This document shows positions 16,483 through 25,406 of a stretch of DNA of 29,820 nucleotides, piece after piece (position 1 is the stretch's first letter; each line of letters begins with the position of its first letter). Position numbers and translations under genes: made by a program. This DNA is from Bacillus_BA songklensis (lineage in GTDB: Bacteria; Bacillota; Bacilli; Bacillales; Bacillaceae_H): contig NZ_JBHRZT010000017.1 of assembly GCF_042649685.1 (NCBI RefSeq), positions 1-29,820 of the forward strand, read 5' to 3'. The notes under the pieces were generated by a model. The model did not search any database. It saw only the letters and a list, made by a program, of their open reading frames with translations, and had not been told where the DNA came from.

Positions 16483-17853
16483 CTATGCTTTTAACGCCTC
16501 AACCACTTCTTCTAGTCTCATTCCTCTGGATGCTTTTACAAGCACTACATCACCCTTTTGAATAAGAGGGGCTAAATGCTGCACCAACTGCTTTTTATCA
16601 CCAAAATGCTGCACTCGCCCTTTTTCAAAAGTCGTTTCTGCTCCTTTAGCAATTTCAAGACCAAGCTTTCCACAAGTAAAGACATAGTCAATCTTCTGCG
16701 GGTTGATTATTTGACCCACTTCATAATGAAATGACTTTTCCTGTGCTCCTAGTTCAAGCATATCTCCAAGAACGATGAATTTTTGGCCATATCCCTTTAA
16801 GTCTTCCAGTAAGGAAATGGCTGCCTTCATTGATGTCGGGCTCGCGTTATAGGCATCGTTGATAATATCAAAACCTTTATGAGAAGGAATCATTTCCATT
16901 CTCATATTTGTCAGCCTTAAGGTGTTTAACCCCTCTGCAATCGTAGAAAATGGAATATTAAAGAAGCGCCCTACCGCGATTGCCGCTAAAGCGTTATGAA
17001 CATTATGGACGCCAAGGACAGGGATTTCATACGTTACATCAGGTGCCTGCGAAATGGTAAAGAGTGTACTTTGCTTTTGCTGTTCAATGGTAAGGGGATG
17101 TAGGTCAACATCACTAGTTTTCCCAAAAGTGACGGTCTTAATAGCCATTTTCTCTACTCTGGAAGTTAATAAAGGCTCATCACCATTGTAAATTAGCAAT
17201 CCTTCTTCCTGTAAACCGCTGATAATCTCTAATTTCGCTTCGGCGATCCCATCCCGACTTCCCAGATCCAATAAGTGTGATTCACCGATGTTTGTAATAA
17301 CAGCCACGTGAGGAGCTGCCAACTGAGAAAGCAGCTCGATTTCACCACGACTGCTCATCCCCATCTCTAAAATGGCAATTTCCGTCTCTTCTGTCAAACG
17401 AAGCATTGTTAAAGGCAAACCAATATGGTTATTGAAGTTCCCTTCTGTTTTTAAAACTTGATAGCTCGTGGACAACACGGAAAAAATCATGTCCTTTGTG
17501 GTTGTTTTTCCATTACTTCCAGTCACGCCTACTACTTTCACGCCTAATTGATCCCGGTATTGCTTTGATAATTGCTGTAGAGCCGTTAATGTATCTTCTA
17601 CCAATAATACAGGAATGTTCTCAGGCATATTGGGTTCATTTCGATTCCAAAGAGTGGCAGAGGCCCCACTTTCTATCGCCTTTTGAACAAACTCATGGCC
17701 ATTAAATTTTTCACCTTTGATCGGGACGAATAAATTTCCCTCTTCAATGGTTCTTGTATCAATGGACACCCCTTTGATTATCACCTCTGTATCTCCTTGC
17801 AACGTACTGTCAGGGATCATCTCTTGTACTTCTTTTATCGTACGTGTAATCAT
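16483..17853 (-). CDS. murF: UDP-N-acetylmuramoyl-tripeptide--D-alanyl-D-alanine ligase
   Basis: A 456-residue Mur ligase that adds D-Ala-D-Ala to the UDP-MurNAc tripeptide, the last cytoplasmic step of the peptidoglycan stem peptide. The N-terminal substrate domain contains SIDTRTIEEGNLFVPIKG. The ATP-binding P-loop is GVTGSNGKTTTKD at about 109-121, followed by EGNFNNHIGLPLTMLR and LEMGMSSRGEIELL. The C-terminal domain includes NDAYNASPTSMKAA. It lies downstream of ddl, whose product makes its substrate. The 203-base gap to ddl has no terminator T-run, so co-transcription is likely. Confidence 0.96.
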   Translation of the reverse strand: MITRTIKEVQEMIPDSTLQGDTEVIIKGVSIDTRTIEEGNLFVPIKGEKFNGHEFVQKAIESGASATLWNRNEPNMPENIPVLLVEDTLTALQQLSKQYRDQLGVKVVGVTGSNGKTTTKDMIFSVLSTSYQVLKTEGNFNNHIGLPLTMLRLTEETEIAILEMGMSSRGEIELLSQLAAPHVAVITNIGESHLLDLGSRDGIAEAKLEIISGLQEEGLLIYNGDEPLLTSRVEKMAIKTVTFGKTSDVDLHPLTIEQQKQSTLFTISQAPDVTYEIPVLGVHNVHNALAAIAVGRFFNIPFSTIAEGLNTLRLTNMRMEMIPSHKGFDIINDAYNASPTSMKAAISLLEDLKGYGQKFIVLGDMLELGAQEKSFHYEVGQIINPQKIDYVFTCGKLGLEIAKGAETTFEKGRVQHFGDKKQLVQHLAPLIQKGDVVLVKASRGMRLEEVVEALKA

Positions 17854-17939
17854 CTTCTGTTCAAGCCCCTTTCTTTCCGTTATGTAACCTCGTTAATTGT
17901 TGTATCAACCCATTGGATGGTCAAAAAATACGCATACAG

Positions 17940-17999
17940 AAATGGACCTTTTCACTAAATCGCTGCTGGTTGCAACAAAGCAATTGGAAAGGCCCATTT
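17940..17999 (-). repeat. long hairpin in the ddl-murF spacer
   Basis: Arms 17940-17951 and 17988-17999 pair over 12 bp, including one G-U that only works in the minus-strand RNA. The loop of about 36 bases could pair further. There is no T-run, so it is not an intrinsic terminator. It lies about 90 bases before the murF start, within a probable ddl-murF mRNA. The function is unknown; RNA processing or stability control is possible. Confidence 0.55.
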
Positions 18000-18056
18000 C
18001 GACGAGATTGCTTCCGAAGTGATTAGTGCATTTCCAAAACAACCTCATTTGTTACA

Positions 18057-19142
18057 TTATATTGTGTACCGAATCTTTTGTTTTTCTTCGTGACGCTCAA
18101 TTGCCAGGTAAACAAGCTTTTCGATCAATTCCGGATAGGATACTCCTGCATGTTTCCATAGAAGCGGGAACATGCTATAAGGAGTGAACCCCGGCATTGT
18201 ATTTACTTCGTTGATCAACAGTTTTCCGTCTGGTGTTAAGAAGAAATCTGCTCGAACTAGACCAGCCCCGTCAATTGCTTTAAAAGCCTTAATTGCTAGT
18301 TCCTTCATTTCGTTATAAGTGGTTTCATCGATTTGAGCAGGAATGATGAGGGCCGTATCTTCGTCTTCATATTTCGCCTTATAATCATAAAACTCTTTCT
18401 TAGGAGCGATTTCCCCTACTACTGAGCAGCTCGGATTGTCATTCCCCAATACACCGATTTCTATTTCTCGTGCAACAACGCCTTCTTCCACAATAATCTT
18501 GCGGTCAAATGTAAAAGCTTCTTCAAACGCAGCGATAAGTTCTTCACGATCTTTACATTTGCTGATTCCGACGCTTGATCCCAAATTAGCAGGTTTTACA
18601 AAGCAAGGATAGCCAAGCTTTTCTTCTACTTCTACATAAGCCTGTTCTTGATTTTGCTCCCATTCGCTTCGGATAAACCAAGCATAATTCACTTGAGGTA
18701 AGCCAGCTTGAGAATATAAATTTTTCATGATCACTTTATCCATTCCTGCTGCTGAAGCAAGGACACCGTTTCCTACATAGGGAATATTTAATAACTCCAA
18801 CATTCCTTGCACTGTTCCGTCTTCACCGTTTGGTCCGTGAAGAAGAGGGAATACCACATCAATGCTTTCTTGCGGTTGTGCCCCTGTGCCACTAAAAATA
18901 GCGGTACTTAAAGACATCGGTGAGATTTCCGTTCCTGTCCGATTCAGCTGAAGTTGGGCGATATCTTCAACAGGTCCTGTCAATTGCTTTCCTCGAATCC
19001 ACTCGCCCGTTTCGGTAATATAGATTGGATGTATGTCATATTTATCTTGATCCAACGCTCCAATTACAGAAAGAGCTGTTTGCATGGATACTTTATGTTC
19101 AGCAGATTTCCCGCCATATAAAAGGCCAAGTTTAATCTTCAT
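18057..19142 (-). CDS. ddl: D-alanine--D-alanine ligase
   Basis: A 361-residue ATP-grasp ligase that joins two D-alanines for peptidoglycan. Visible motifs: N-terminal LLYGGKSAEHKVSMQTA, HGPNGEDGTVQGMLELL, central PCFVKPANLGSSVGISK (ATP-binding), and C-terminal FFLTPDGKLLINEVNTMPGFTPYSMFP with the metal-binding Glu and Asn. It is at the upper end of the usual length. GAGGAGG lies seven bases before the ATG. D-Ala comes from Alr, encoded 6 kb away, and the product is used by MurF downstream. Confidence 0.96.
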   Translation of the reverse strand: MKIKLGLLYGGKSAEHKVSMQTALSVIGALDQDKYDIHPIYITETGEWIRGKQLTGPVEDIAQLQLNRTGTEISPMSLSTAIFSGTGAQPQESIDVVFPLLHGPNGEDGTVQGMLELLNIPYVGNGVLASAAGMDKVIMKNLYSQAGLPQVNYAWFIRSEWEQNQEQAYVEVEEKLGYPCFVKPANLGSSVGISKCKDREELIAAFEEAFTFDRKIIVEEGVVAREIEIGVLGNDNPSCSVVGEIAPKKEFYDYKAKYEDEDTALIIPAQIDETTYNEMKELAIKAFKAIDGAGLVRADFFLTPDGKLLINEVNTMPGFTPYSMFPLLWKHAGVSYPELIEKLVYLAIERHEEKQKIRYTI

Positions 19143-19226
19143 AGATGATCCTCCTCATATTTCTTCATCTTTTCTATTTTATCATTTTCATCATATGTTT
19201 ACGAAAAAGATTCGTTCTCACTGCGG

Positions 19227-19254
19227 ATAATATGTATGAAAAATACATAAGCAA
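19227..19254 (-). promoter_or_regulatory. candidate ddl promoter with a 7-bp inverted repeat between -35 and -10
   Basis: Minus strand TTGCTT (19249-19254), 16-bp spacer, TATTAT (19227-19232). The spacer carries an inverted repeat TATGTAT-N5-ATACATA (19231-19249). The -35 is weak. The rest of the 356-base ddl-glmS gap holds the glmS terminator and an AT-rich palindrome at 19447-19469, with no gene. Confidence 0.35.
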
Positions 19255-19354
19255 CATTGTAAAGCAAAAAACCAGATTGATAAATAGTCCTTTATCATTA
19301 CCCTTTACTTAAATCTATACGCTTTTCACAAAACAATTCCATTGTGCTTTTCAA

Positions 19355-19397
19355 CAATAAAAACCCTAATACAGCAATCTTTAACTGTACTAGGGTT
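19355..19397 (-). terminator. terminator after glmS
   Basis: Minus-strand 13-bp stem: 19385-19397 with 19362-19374 (one G-U), a 10-base loop, then TTTATTG. It is about 100 bases past the glmS stop. Confidence 0.85.
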
Positions 19398-19498
19398 CAT
19401 ATGAGAATATCATGTTATAACATCTCTTTTGAAAATGGACCTATCGTTTATAACAGTACTAGTTATAAATCGTATGATTGTCTAGCTTTCAGTGACCA

Positions 19499-21301
19499 TT
19501 ATTCAACTGTAACAGATTTAGCCAAGTTACGCGGCTTATCTACATCACAATCACGATGTAATGCTGCGTAGTAAGAAATTAATTGTAAAGGGATAACCGA
19601 TACAAGCGGTGCCAATGTTTCATGTACCTCCGGAAGAACATAACGATCTTCTTCTGTTTCTAAGCCTTTCATGGAGATAATGCAAGGGCTTGCTCCGCGA
19701 GCCACTACTTCCTTCACGTTACCGCGAATACTTAAGTTAACATGCCCTTGAGTCGCTAAGGCGATTACAGGCGTGTTGTTCTCAATTAACGCCATGGTAC
19801 CATGCTTTAACTCTCCTCCGGCAAATCCTTCTGCTTGAATATAAGAAATTTCCTTTAATTTTAACGCACCTTCTAAACCTACATAGAAGTCTAATGAACG
19901 ACCGATGAAGAAGCAGTTACGAGTTGTTGCTAAAAATTCACGCGCAATGTTTTCCATTTCTTCTTTGTCATCACAAAGTATTTCCATCGCGTTCGCCACA
20001 ATCGCTAATTCTGGTACAAGATCAAACTCTAATCCGATTCCTTTTGCTTCTGCTGTCACTGCCGCCAAAATTGCTAATACCGCTAATTGAGCTGTATAAG
20101 CTTTTGTAGAAGCAACCGCAATCTCAGGACCTGCATGTAGTAATAGCGTGTAGTCCGCTTCGCGAGAAAGAGTAGAACCAGGAACATTCGTAATCGTCAA
20201 TGCTTTATAGCCTAATTCCTTCACTTGCACAAGCACAGCACGGCTGTCTGCTGTTTCACCGCTTTGTGAGATAAAGATAAACAAAGGTTTTTTAGATAAA
20301 AGCGGCATGTTGTAAGAGAACTCGCTTGCCACATGCACTTCTACCGGGATTTTCGCCCATTTTTCAATGAACTGCTTTCCAACTAAACCGGCATGGTAGC
20401 TGGTACCGCAAGCAATAATATAGATACGGTCCGCCTCATTCATGGCCTCTAATACATCTTTATGAATCGCTAATTCATTCTGCTCATTTTGATAAGCTTG
20501 AATGATTTTACGCATAACCAACGGCTGTTCATCAATTTCTTTCAACATGTAGTGAGGGTATGTGCCTTTTTCGATATCACTTGCATCTAGTTCTGCCGTA
20601 TAAGGAGCACGCTCTACTACTTGCCCATCTAATTTTTTTATTGTGACATCTTCTTTTGTCACAATAACAACTTCTTTATCCATTAATTCTACGTATTGAT
20701 CCGTTACTTGCAACATTGCCATTGCATCACTTGCCACAACGTTAAAGTCAGTACCCAATCCTACAAGCAGCGGACTTTTGTTTTTCGCTACATAAATTGT
20801 GTTTTTGTCTTGTTCATCTAAAAGGGCGATGGCATATGAACCGTGAAGCAAGCTAATCGCTTTACGAAACGCAGCTTCTACCGCCAGACCTTCATTTACA
20901 ATTTTTTCAATTAATTGAACAATAACTTCTGTATCTGTATCACTTTTGAACTCCACACCTTGAAGGTAATCACGTTTTAAAATCGCATAGTTTTCAATAA
21001 CGCCGTTATGAACGATCGTAAAACGGCCTTTTGTACTTTGGTGCGGGTGAGCGTTCACTTGACTTGGAGCACCATGTGTAGCCCAACGAGTGTGACCAAT
21101 ACCGATTGGTGCTATAACAGACTCATCCACAATCCCACGTAACTCAGCAATACGGCCTTTTTCTTTAAATACATGAATACCTTGCTCATCTGCAACTGCA
21201 ATTCCTGCAGAGTCATAGCCGCGGTACTCTAATTTTTCCAACCCGCGCAATAAAATTTCTTTTGAATCTTTATTTCCGATATAACCTACAATTCCGCACA
21301 T
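19499..21301 (-). CDS. glmS: Glutamine--fructose-6-phosphate aminotransferase (isomerizing)
   Basis: A 600-residue enzyme making glucosamine-6-phosphate from fructose-6-phosphate and glutamine, the first step toward UDP-GlcNAc. The N-terminal glutaminase domain starts MCGIVGYIG with catalytic Cys2 (after Met removal) and contains GHTRWATHG. Two SIS sugar-isomerase domains follow (IIACGTSYHAG, FISQSGETADS, and FIGRSLDFYVGLEGALKLKE), with C-terminal DKPRNLAKSVTVE. The gene sits behind a glmS ribozyme that cleaves the mRNA when the product accumulates. GlmM, encoded next upstream in transcription order, uses its product. Confidence 0.97.
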   Translation of the reverse strand: MCGIVGYIGNKDSKEILLRGLEKLEYRGYDSAGIAVADEQGIHVFKEKGRIAELRGIVDESVIAPIGIGHTRWATHGAPSQVNAHPHQSTKGRFTIVHNGVIENYAILKRDYLQGVEFKSDTDTEVIVQLIEKIVNEGLAVEAAFRKAISLLHGSYAIALLDEQDKNTIYVAKNKSPLLVGLGTDFNVVASDAMAMLQVTDQYVELMDKEVVIVTKEDVTIKKLDGQVVERAPYTAELDASDIEKGTYPHYMLKEIDEQPLVMRKIIQAYQNEQNELAIHKDVLEAMNEADRIYIIACGTSYHAGLVGKQFIEKWAKIPVEVHVASEFSYNMPLLSKKPLFIFISQSGETADSRAVLVQVKELGYKALTITNVPGSTLSREADYTLLLHAGPEIAVASTKAYTAQLAVLAILAAVTAEAKGIGLEFDLVPELAIVANAMEILCDDKEEMENIAREFLATTRNCFFIGRSLDFYVGLEGALKLKEISYIQAEGFAGGELKHGTMALIENNTPVIALATQGHVNLSIRGNVKEVVARGASPCIISMKGLETEEDRYVLPEVHETLAPLVSVIPLQLISYYAALHRDCDVDKPRNLAKSVTVE

Positions 21302-21345
21302 AAAACAGTTCCTCCTTGAAATAAAACAATCAACATCTAGTCATT

Positions 21346-21498
21346 TCCTTGTCTTTGTCCAAAAGGTCACCCTTTTGCTTTTAACAAAGGATTACACGGT
21401 TGTGACTATTCAACCGGGAGGCATCCGCCGAGCACTCGATAAACCTCCTCCTCGTCAACTAAGCACTTTGCGTCTCTATGCTTAGTCCAGGCGCTTTA
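21346..21498 (-). promoter_or_regulatory. glmS ribozyme: glmS ribozyme/riboswitch
   Basis: The glmS 5' leader contains the conserved ribozyme core in order: AAAGCGCCTGGACT with the self-cleavage site between positions 21495 (A) and 21494 (G), TGACGAGGAGG, TTTATCGAG, CTCGGCGGATG, CTCCCGGTTG...ACAACCG, and the 3' part GGGTGACC...TGGACAAAG. This is very close to the B. subtilis element. It is activated by glucosamine-6-phosphate as a cofactor; cleavage lowers glmS expression. The 3' boundary is estimated to within about 10 bases. Confidence 0.95.
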
Positions 21499-21559
21499 AT
21501 GATGAACCAAACTTATTTTTCCCTCCTTCAACGTATATTAAGAGACGAACAAACCTAAT

Positions 21560-21587
21560 ATTACAATAGGTGCTGACAAACCGTCAA
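21560..21587 (-). promoter_or_regulatory. sigma-A promoter of glmS
   Basis: Minus strand TTGACG (21582-21587), 16-bp spacer, TGTAAT (21560-21565). The predicted RNA start lies about 55 bases before the ribozyme cleavage site. An alternative -10, TAATAT, would give 18 bp. Confidence 0.6.
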
Positions 21588-21610
21588 TTAATTCCTTTTA
21601 ATTGGGGAAT

Positions 21611-21633
21611 GAAAAAAGACACTTTATGTGTCT
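21611..21633 (-). terminator. second terminator between glmM and glmS
   Basis: Minus-strand stem AGACAC/GTGTCT with loop ATAAA, then TTTTTC. It is a short but T-rich backup terminator just before the glmS promoter. Confidence 0.6.
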
Positions 21634-21673
21634 AACCGCTTAGAGCTAAAAGAAAACATAAAGTGTTCCCACA

Positions 21674-21721
21674 ATATAAAAATATGCATGAGCAGTTTAT
21701 TGTGTTACCACTCATGCATAT
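21674..21721 (-). terminator. terminator after glmM
   Basis: Minus-strand perfect 11-bp stem ATATGCATGAG/CTCATGCATAT with an 18-base loop, then TTTTATATT. Outer sequences (GTGCCCAATAT against ATATTGTGGGAAC) can extend the pairing. Confidence 0.82.
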
Positions 21722-21734
21722 TGGGCACTTTTAT

Positions 21735-23081
21735 TTATTCTAATCCCATTTCTGCCTTGACCACTTCAACGATACGGTTTACATATTTTTCACATTCACT
21801 GTCTGTTGGTGCTTCTACCATGACACGAACCAGCGGTTCTGTTCCAGAAGGACGAACCAGAACACGTCCATTTCCAGCCATTTCTTGTTCTACTCCCTCA
21901 ATAACAGCTTTCACTTTTTCATTTTCCGTAACTTTATATTTATCCGTTACTTTTACATTTACAAGTAATTGCGGGTATTTTTTCATCTCACCCGCTAATT
22001 GGGATAGTGGCTTTTTCGTTGCTTTCATAATGTTTACTAACTGAATGGCCGAAAGCATGCCATCACCTGTTGTATTATAATCCAGGAAAATAATATGGCC
22101 CGACTGCTCTCCGCCTAAATTATAGCCTTTAGTCTTCATTTCTTCTACTACATAGCGATCACCAACTGCAGTCTGAGCGCTTTGGATGCCTTGTACTTCA
22201 AGCGCTTTATAAAAGCCTAAATTACTCATTACCGTTGACACAATTGTATTATGTTTTAATTGCCCTTGTGCGCTTAAGTATTTGGCACAAATATACATAA
22301 TTTGATCACCATCTACGATTTCCCCATTTTCATCAATAGCAATTAAACGATCGCCGTCTCCGTCAAAAGCAAGACCGATATCTGCTCCTTTTTCTTTTAA
22401 AAATACAGCTAATGCCTCAGGATGAGTAGACCCGACGCCATCATTAATATTTAACCCATTAGGAGAAGCACCCATTGTTGAAATATCTGCTTCTAAATCG
22501 GCAAATAGATGGGCAGCTAACGAAGAAGTAGCACCATGGGCACAGTCTAAAGCTACATGAATACCTGAGAAGTCTTCATCCACTGTTTGCTTTAAGTATT
22601 GCAGGTACTTTTGACCGCCTTCAAAATAATCATTTACTTGTCCTAATTCTTTCCCTATCGGTCGCGGCAAAGTGTCTTCAGGGTTGTCTAAAAGCTGTTC
22701 AATTTCAAGTTCTTGTTCATCTGATAGCTTAAAGCCATCCGGTCCGAAAAATTTAATACCGTTATCTTGAACAGGATTATGAGAAGCTGAAATCATTACC
22801 CCGGCCTGAGCTCCCAGTGCTTTGGTTAAATATGCTACACCAGGAGTAGAAATTACACCGAGACGCATTACTTCGGCACCAATTGAAAGGAGACCCGCTA
22901 CTAAAGCCCCTTCTAACATGTGACCAGAAATACGGGTATCACGTCCAATTAATACTTTCGGTCTTTCAGCATCTTTTGTTAGTACATATCCTCCAAAACG
23001 CCCTATTTTAAACGCTAATTCTGGTGTTAGTTCACTGTTAGCTACTCCACGAACTCCGTCTGTTCCAAAATATTTACCCAT
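21735..23081 (-). CDS. glmM: Phosphoglucosamine mutase
   Basis: A 448-residue alpha-D-phosphohexomutase that converts glucosamine-6-phosphate to glucosamine-1-phosphate. The N-terminus MGKYFGTDGVRGVAN is typical. The phosphoserine loop is ISASHNPVQDNGIKFFG at about residue 100, the metal-binding loop is DGDGDR, the sugar-binding motif is GGEQSGHI, and the phosphate-binding loop RPSGTEPLVRVMVEA is near the end. It is the third gene of the cdaA-cdaR-glmM operon, 37 bases after cdaR. CdaA and GlmM are known to interact in other Firmicutes, linking c-di-AMP to cell-wall precursor supply. Confidence 0.97.
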   Translation of the reverse strand: MGKYFGTDGVRGVANSELTPELAFKIGRFGGYVLTKDAERPKVLIGRDTRISGHMLEGALVAGLLSIGAEVMRLGVISTPGVAYLTKALGAQAGVMISASHNPVQDNGIKFFGPDGFKLSDEQELEIEQLLDNPEDTLPRPIGKELGQVNDYFEGGQKYLQYLKQTVDEDFSGIHVALDCAHGATSSLAAHLFADLEADISTMGASPNGLNINDGVGSTHPEALAVFLKEKGADIGLAFDGDGDRLIAIDENGEIVDGDQIMYICAKYLSAQGQLKHNTIVSTVMSNLGFYKALEVQGIQSAQTAVGDRYVVEEMKTKGYNLGGEQSGHIIFLDYNTTGDGMLSAIQLVNIMKATKKPLSQLAGEMKKYPQLLVNVKVTDKYKVTENEKVKAVIEGVEQEMAGNGRVLVRPSGTEPLVRVMVEAPTDSECEKYVNRIVEVVKAEMGLE

Positions 23082-23118
23082 GTTTATTTCGCTCCTTTGT
23101 TACGATATCTACCTGTTG

Positions 23119-24528
23119 TTAACCTTGTGGTTGTGTATTATCCAAATTTTGATCATCATAGCTTTGCTCGTTTTCATCAATTGGATTATCTTGTTTTTCA
23201 TCCGGTTTTGGGGGATTTTCAATTATTTTTTCATTGTTATTATTACCTTGTTTATCTATCACTCGTACCCTAGCTTTATTCAAGGCCAGTTGATACGTCA
23301 CATTTTGTGGGCCTTTCACCTCGATAGATACATCATGATCACCACTTAAAAGGCTGCTCACATCAATAGAAAGCTGAATGCCTTGAGGTTGAATATTGGC
23401 TAAAGCTTCTGAGGGACCTCTTACCTCTACATTCACATTTCCTGAATTAGGCGTTAGAAGCTGATAGTCAAAATTGGGTGATTTTCCGGCAAGAGATAAT
23501 GGAAGATTTTCAAACACTTTCTTTTCTTCCTTTTCTTCCTTTTCTTCCTTTGGCTCTTGCTCTTCTACTTTCCCCTCTTTTTCTACGTCAACCCGAACGG
23601 CCACTTTCTCAGGATATACCCGCTTAGCCCCCTTAGGGACAGGAACATCAATCCAAACACTCTCGGATTTTGTCATGTTACTGACATCTAGTTCGATACC
23701 ATCAATTATGTCTAAATCATTCAATATATTCTCAGGCCCAAAAACCGTCACCTCATGAGTAGAGGGTTCCAGGCTTTTAATACTTAAATCATCGGGCAAT
23801 GTCCCTATTGGCTTAACCCTTAGTCCAACCTTTTTATTTGGACTTACGACAGGGACTTTTACCTCTACGAAACGTGGCTGAATGTCTACATCCAGCTTAT
23901 TTAATCGTTTATCTAAAGCAATTACCCTAGCCGCTTTTTCCACCGTTTCAGAGACATCATTAATCTCCATTGTCGCTTTCACGTATTTGATTTTTTCGAT
24001 TTCACTTTTTGCTCCGGTGATTTTAACCGTACTTGGCTTGACGATAGGTTGTTCTGCTATATATCCATCACGAATATTATTCACATTCACATCTGCTTGT
24101 ACCGGGAAGATTTTGGACACTTTTTCCTCAATCTGCACTCTAAGGGTTTGCGGCTCTACTTTGACCCCTAATTTTTCAGAAATATTCCGGTGCTTAAGTT
24201 TCACTTCATGCTCTCCTAATTGGAGGTTGGTTACATCAATATAAACTTCGAAATCCCGCTGTAATTTAGTAGGTTGTACAATACTTCTGGGCCCCTCCAG
24301 CGTGAGTTGAACAAACTCTGGAACCCCTTTAACAATCGTGTTTTCACTATCGTAGTACACATGTACAGGAACATCTGTAATTGTTTCTTTATCATAGCTA
24401 ACCGCTGAACTTCCTTTAGAAGTCGTCTTTGCAATATCTGGATCTAAATTAACAGACATATAAAGCAATAATGCTAACAATAAAGCCATGATTTTCATAA
24501 ACCAACGGTTGTTCATCAGCTTATCCAT
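23119..24528 (-). CDS. cdaR: CdaA regulator CdaR (YbbR-domain protein)
   Basis: A 469-residue membrane-anchored regulator of the diadenylate cyclase CdaA. One N-terminal membrane segment (MKIMALLLALLLYMSV) is followed by four YbbR-type beta domains on the outer side of the membrane. A linker of repeated Glu/Lys triplets (EEKEEKEEKK, near residue 340) separates the third and fourth domains. The C-terminus is long, Asn/Gln/Asp-rich and probably disordered. The ATG overlaps the cdaA stop by eight bases, so translation is likely coupled. The fixed cdaA-cdaR-glmM order supports the call. Confidence 0.93.
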   Translation of the reverse strand: MDKLMNNRWFMKIMALLLALLLYMSVNLDPDIAKTTSKGSSAVSYDKETITDVPVHVYYDSENTIVKGVPEFVQLTLEGPRSIVQPTKLQRDFEVYIDVTNLQLGEHEVKLKHRNISEKLGVKVEPQTLRVQIEEKVSKIFPVQADVNVNNIRDGYIAEQPIVKPSTVKITGAKSEIEKIKYVKATMEINDVSETVEKAARVIALDKRLNKLDVDIQPRFVEVKVPVVSPNKKVGLRVKPIGTLPDDLSIKSLEPSTHEVTVFGPENILNDLDIIDGIELDVSNMTKSESVWIDVPVPKGAKRVYPEKVAVRVDVEKEGKVEEQEPKEEKEEKEEKKVFENLPLSLAGKSPNFDYQLLTPNSGNVNVEVRGPSEALANIQPQGIQLSIDVSSLLSGDHDVSIEVKGPQNVTYQLALNKARVRVIDKQGNNNNEKIIENPPKPDEKQDNPIDENEQSYDDQNLDNTQPQG

Positions 24529-25342
24529 TCTTCTTTCCCCTCCATTGCCAGCGAGTCGAAGAAGCCGCTTTTGAACTGCTTACTAATTCATTTGTTAAGA
24601 ATTCTCTTAACATATCCTGTGTTAAATGACGATGCAACTCCCCGTTTTTTGTAATAGAAATACTACCTGTCTCTTCTGAAACTACTACTGTCAAACTATC
24701 TGTGACTTCGCTGATTCCCACAGCCGCACGGTGTCTGGTTCCCAACTCTTTTGAAATAAAAGGACTTTCAGAAAGAGGGAGATAACAAGCAGCTGCTGCA
24801 ACTTGATTTTTTTGGAGAATAACAGCCCCATCATGAAGCGGGGTATTCGGAATAAAAATGTTAATTAATAGCTCAGAAGAAACATCAGCATGTAAAGGGA
24901 TTCCCGTTTCAATGTAATCACTCATACCCGTATCCCGCTCAATCGAGATTAAAGCACCAATACGTCTCTTAGCCATATAATCTGTTGCTTTTAAAATAGC
25001 TTCCACAGTATGAGCACTCTCATCTTCTTCAGGTACGTTACTCCTTGAAAATAATCTTCCTCTACCAAGTTGCTCTAGAGCTCTCCTCAACTCAGGTTGA
25101 AAAATAATAACGATCGCCAGAAATCCCCATGCTAAAGCCTGGTCCATTAGCCACTCCAGTGTTTTAAAACCTAAGAAACTGCTGAGGAAGCGAACAACAA
25201 CAATCACTATGATTCCTTTCAGCAATTGGACGGCCTTTGTTCCTCTTATGACCATTATTAGTTTATATATAACAAACCAAACAAGGAGAACATCGATTAC
25301 TTTTCCTACGTATGTGAAGATCGGTAGCTCTCCAATAGGCAT
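24521..25342 (-). CDS. cdaA: Diadenylate cyclase CdaA
   Basis: A 273-residue membrane-bound enzyme that makes c-di-AMP from two ATP. Three N-terminal membrane helices (about residues 13-85, including VGKVIDVLLVWFVIYKL) precede the DAC domain with its signature motifs LHDGAVI and GTRHRAAVG. I start at the ATG giving MPIGELPIFTYVGK, with GAGGAAG seven bases upstream and exactly the length of B. subtilis CdaA. An open extension of 14 codons upstream lacks a ribosome site. It is the first gene of the operon with cdaR and glmM. Confidence 0.96.
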   Translation of the reverse strand: MPIGELPIFTYVGKVIDVLLVWFVIYKLIMVIRGTKAVQLLKGIIVIVVVRFLSSFLGFKTLEWLMDQALAWGFLAIVIIFQPELRRALEQLGRGRLFSRSNVPEEDESAHTVEAILKATDYMAKRRIGALISIERDTGMSDYIETGIPLHADVSSELLINIFIPNTPLHDGAVILQKNQVAAAACYLPLSESPFISKELGTRHRAAVGISEVTDSLTVVVSEETGSISITKNGELHRHLTQDMLREFLTNELVSSSKAASSTRWQWRGKKNG

Positions 25343-25396
25343 TATCTCACTTCCTCTAATATGTAATGACAAAATAATAATCAATGTAACTTTATT

Positions 25397-25406
25397 AGTA
25401 TACCAT
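25397..25406 (-). promoter_or_regulatory. candidate extended -10 promoter of cdaA
   Basis: Minus strand ATGGTATACT: TATACT with TG one base upstream. There is no good -35 at 16-18 bp. It is about 55 bases before the cdaA start and downstream of the rsiW terminator. Confidence 0.4.

Noticed and set aside
19447..19469. AT-rich palindrome TTTATAAC-N7-GTTATAAA just after the glmS stop
   Set aside because: It has no T-run and no promoter nearby that it would control. Palindromes of this size are common in AT-rich gaps, and the true glmS terminator is at 19355-19397.
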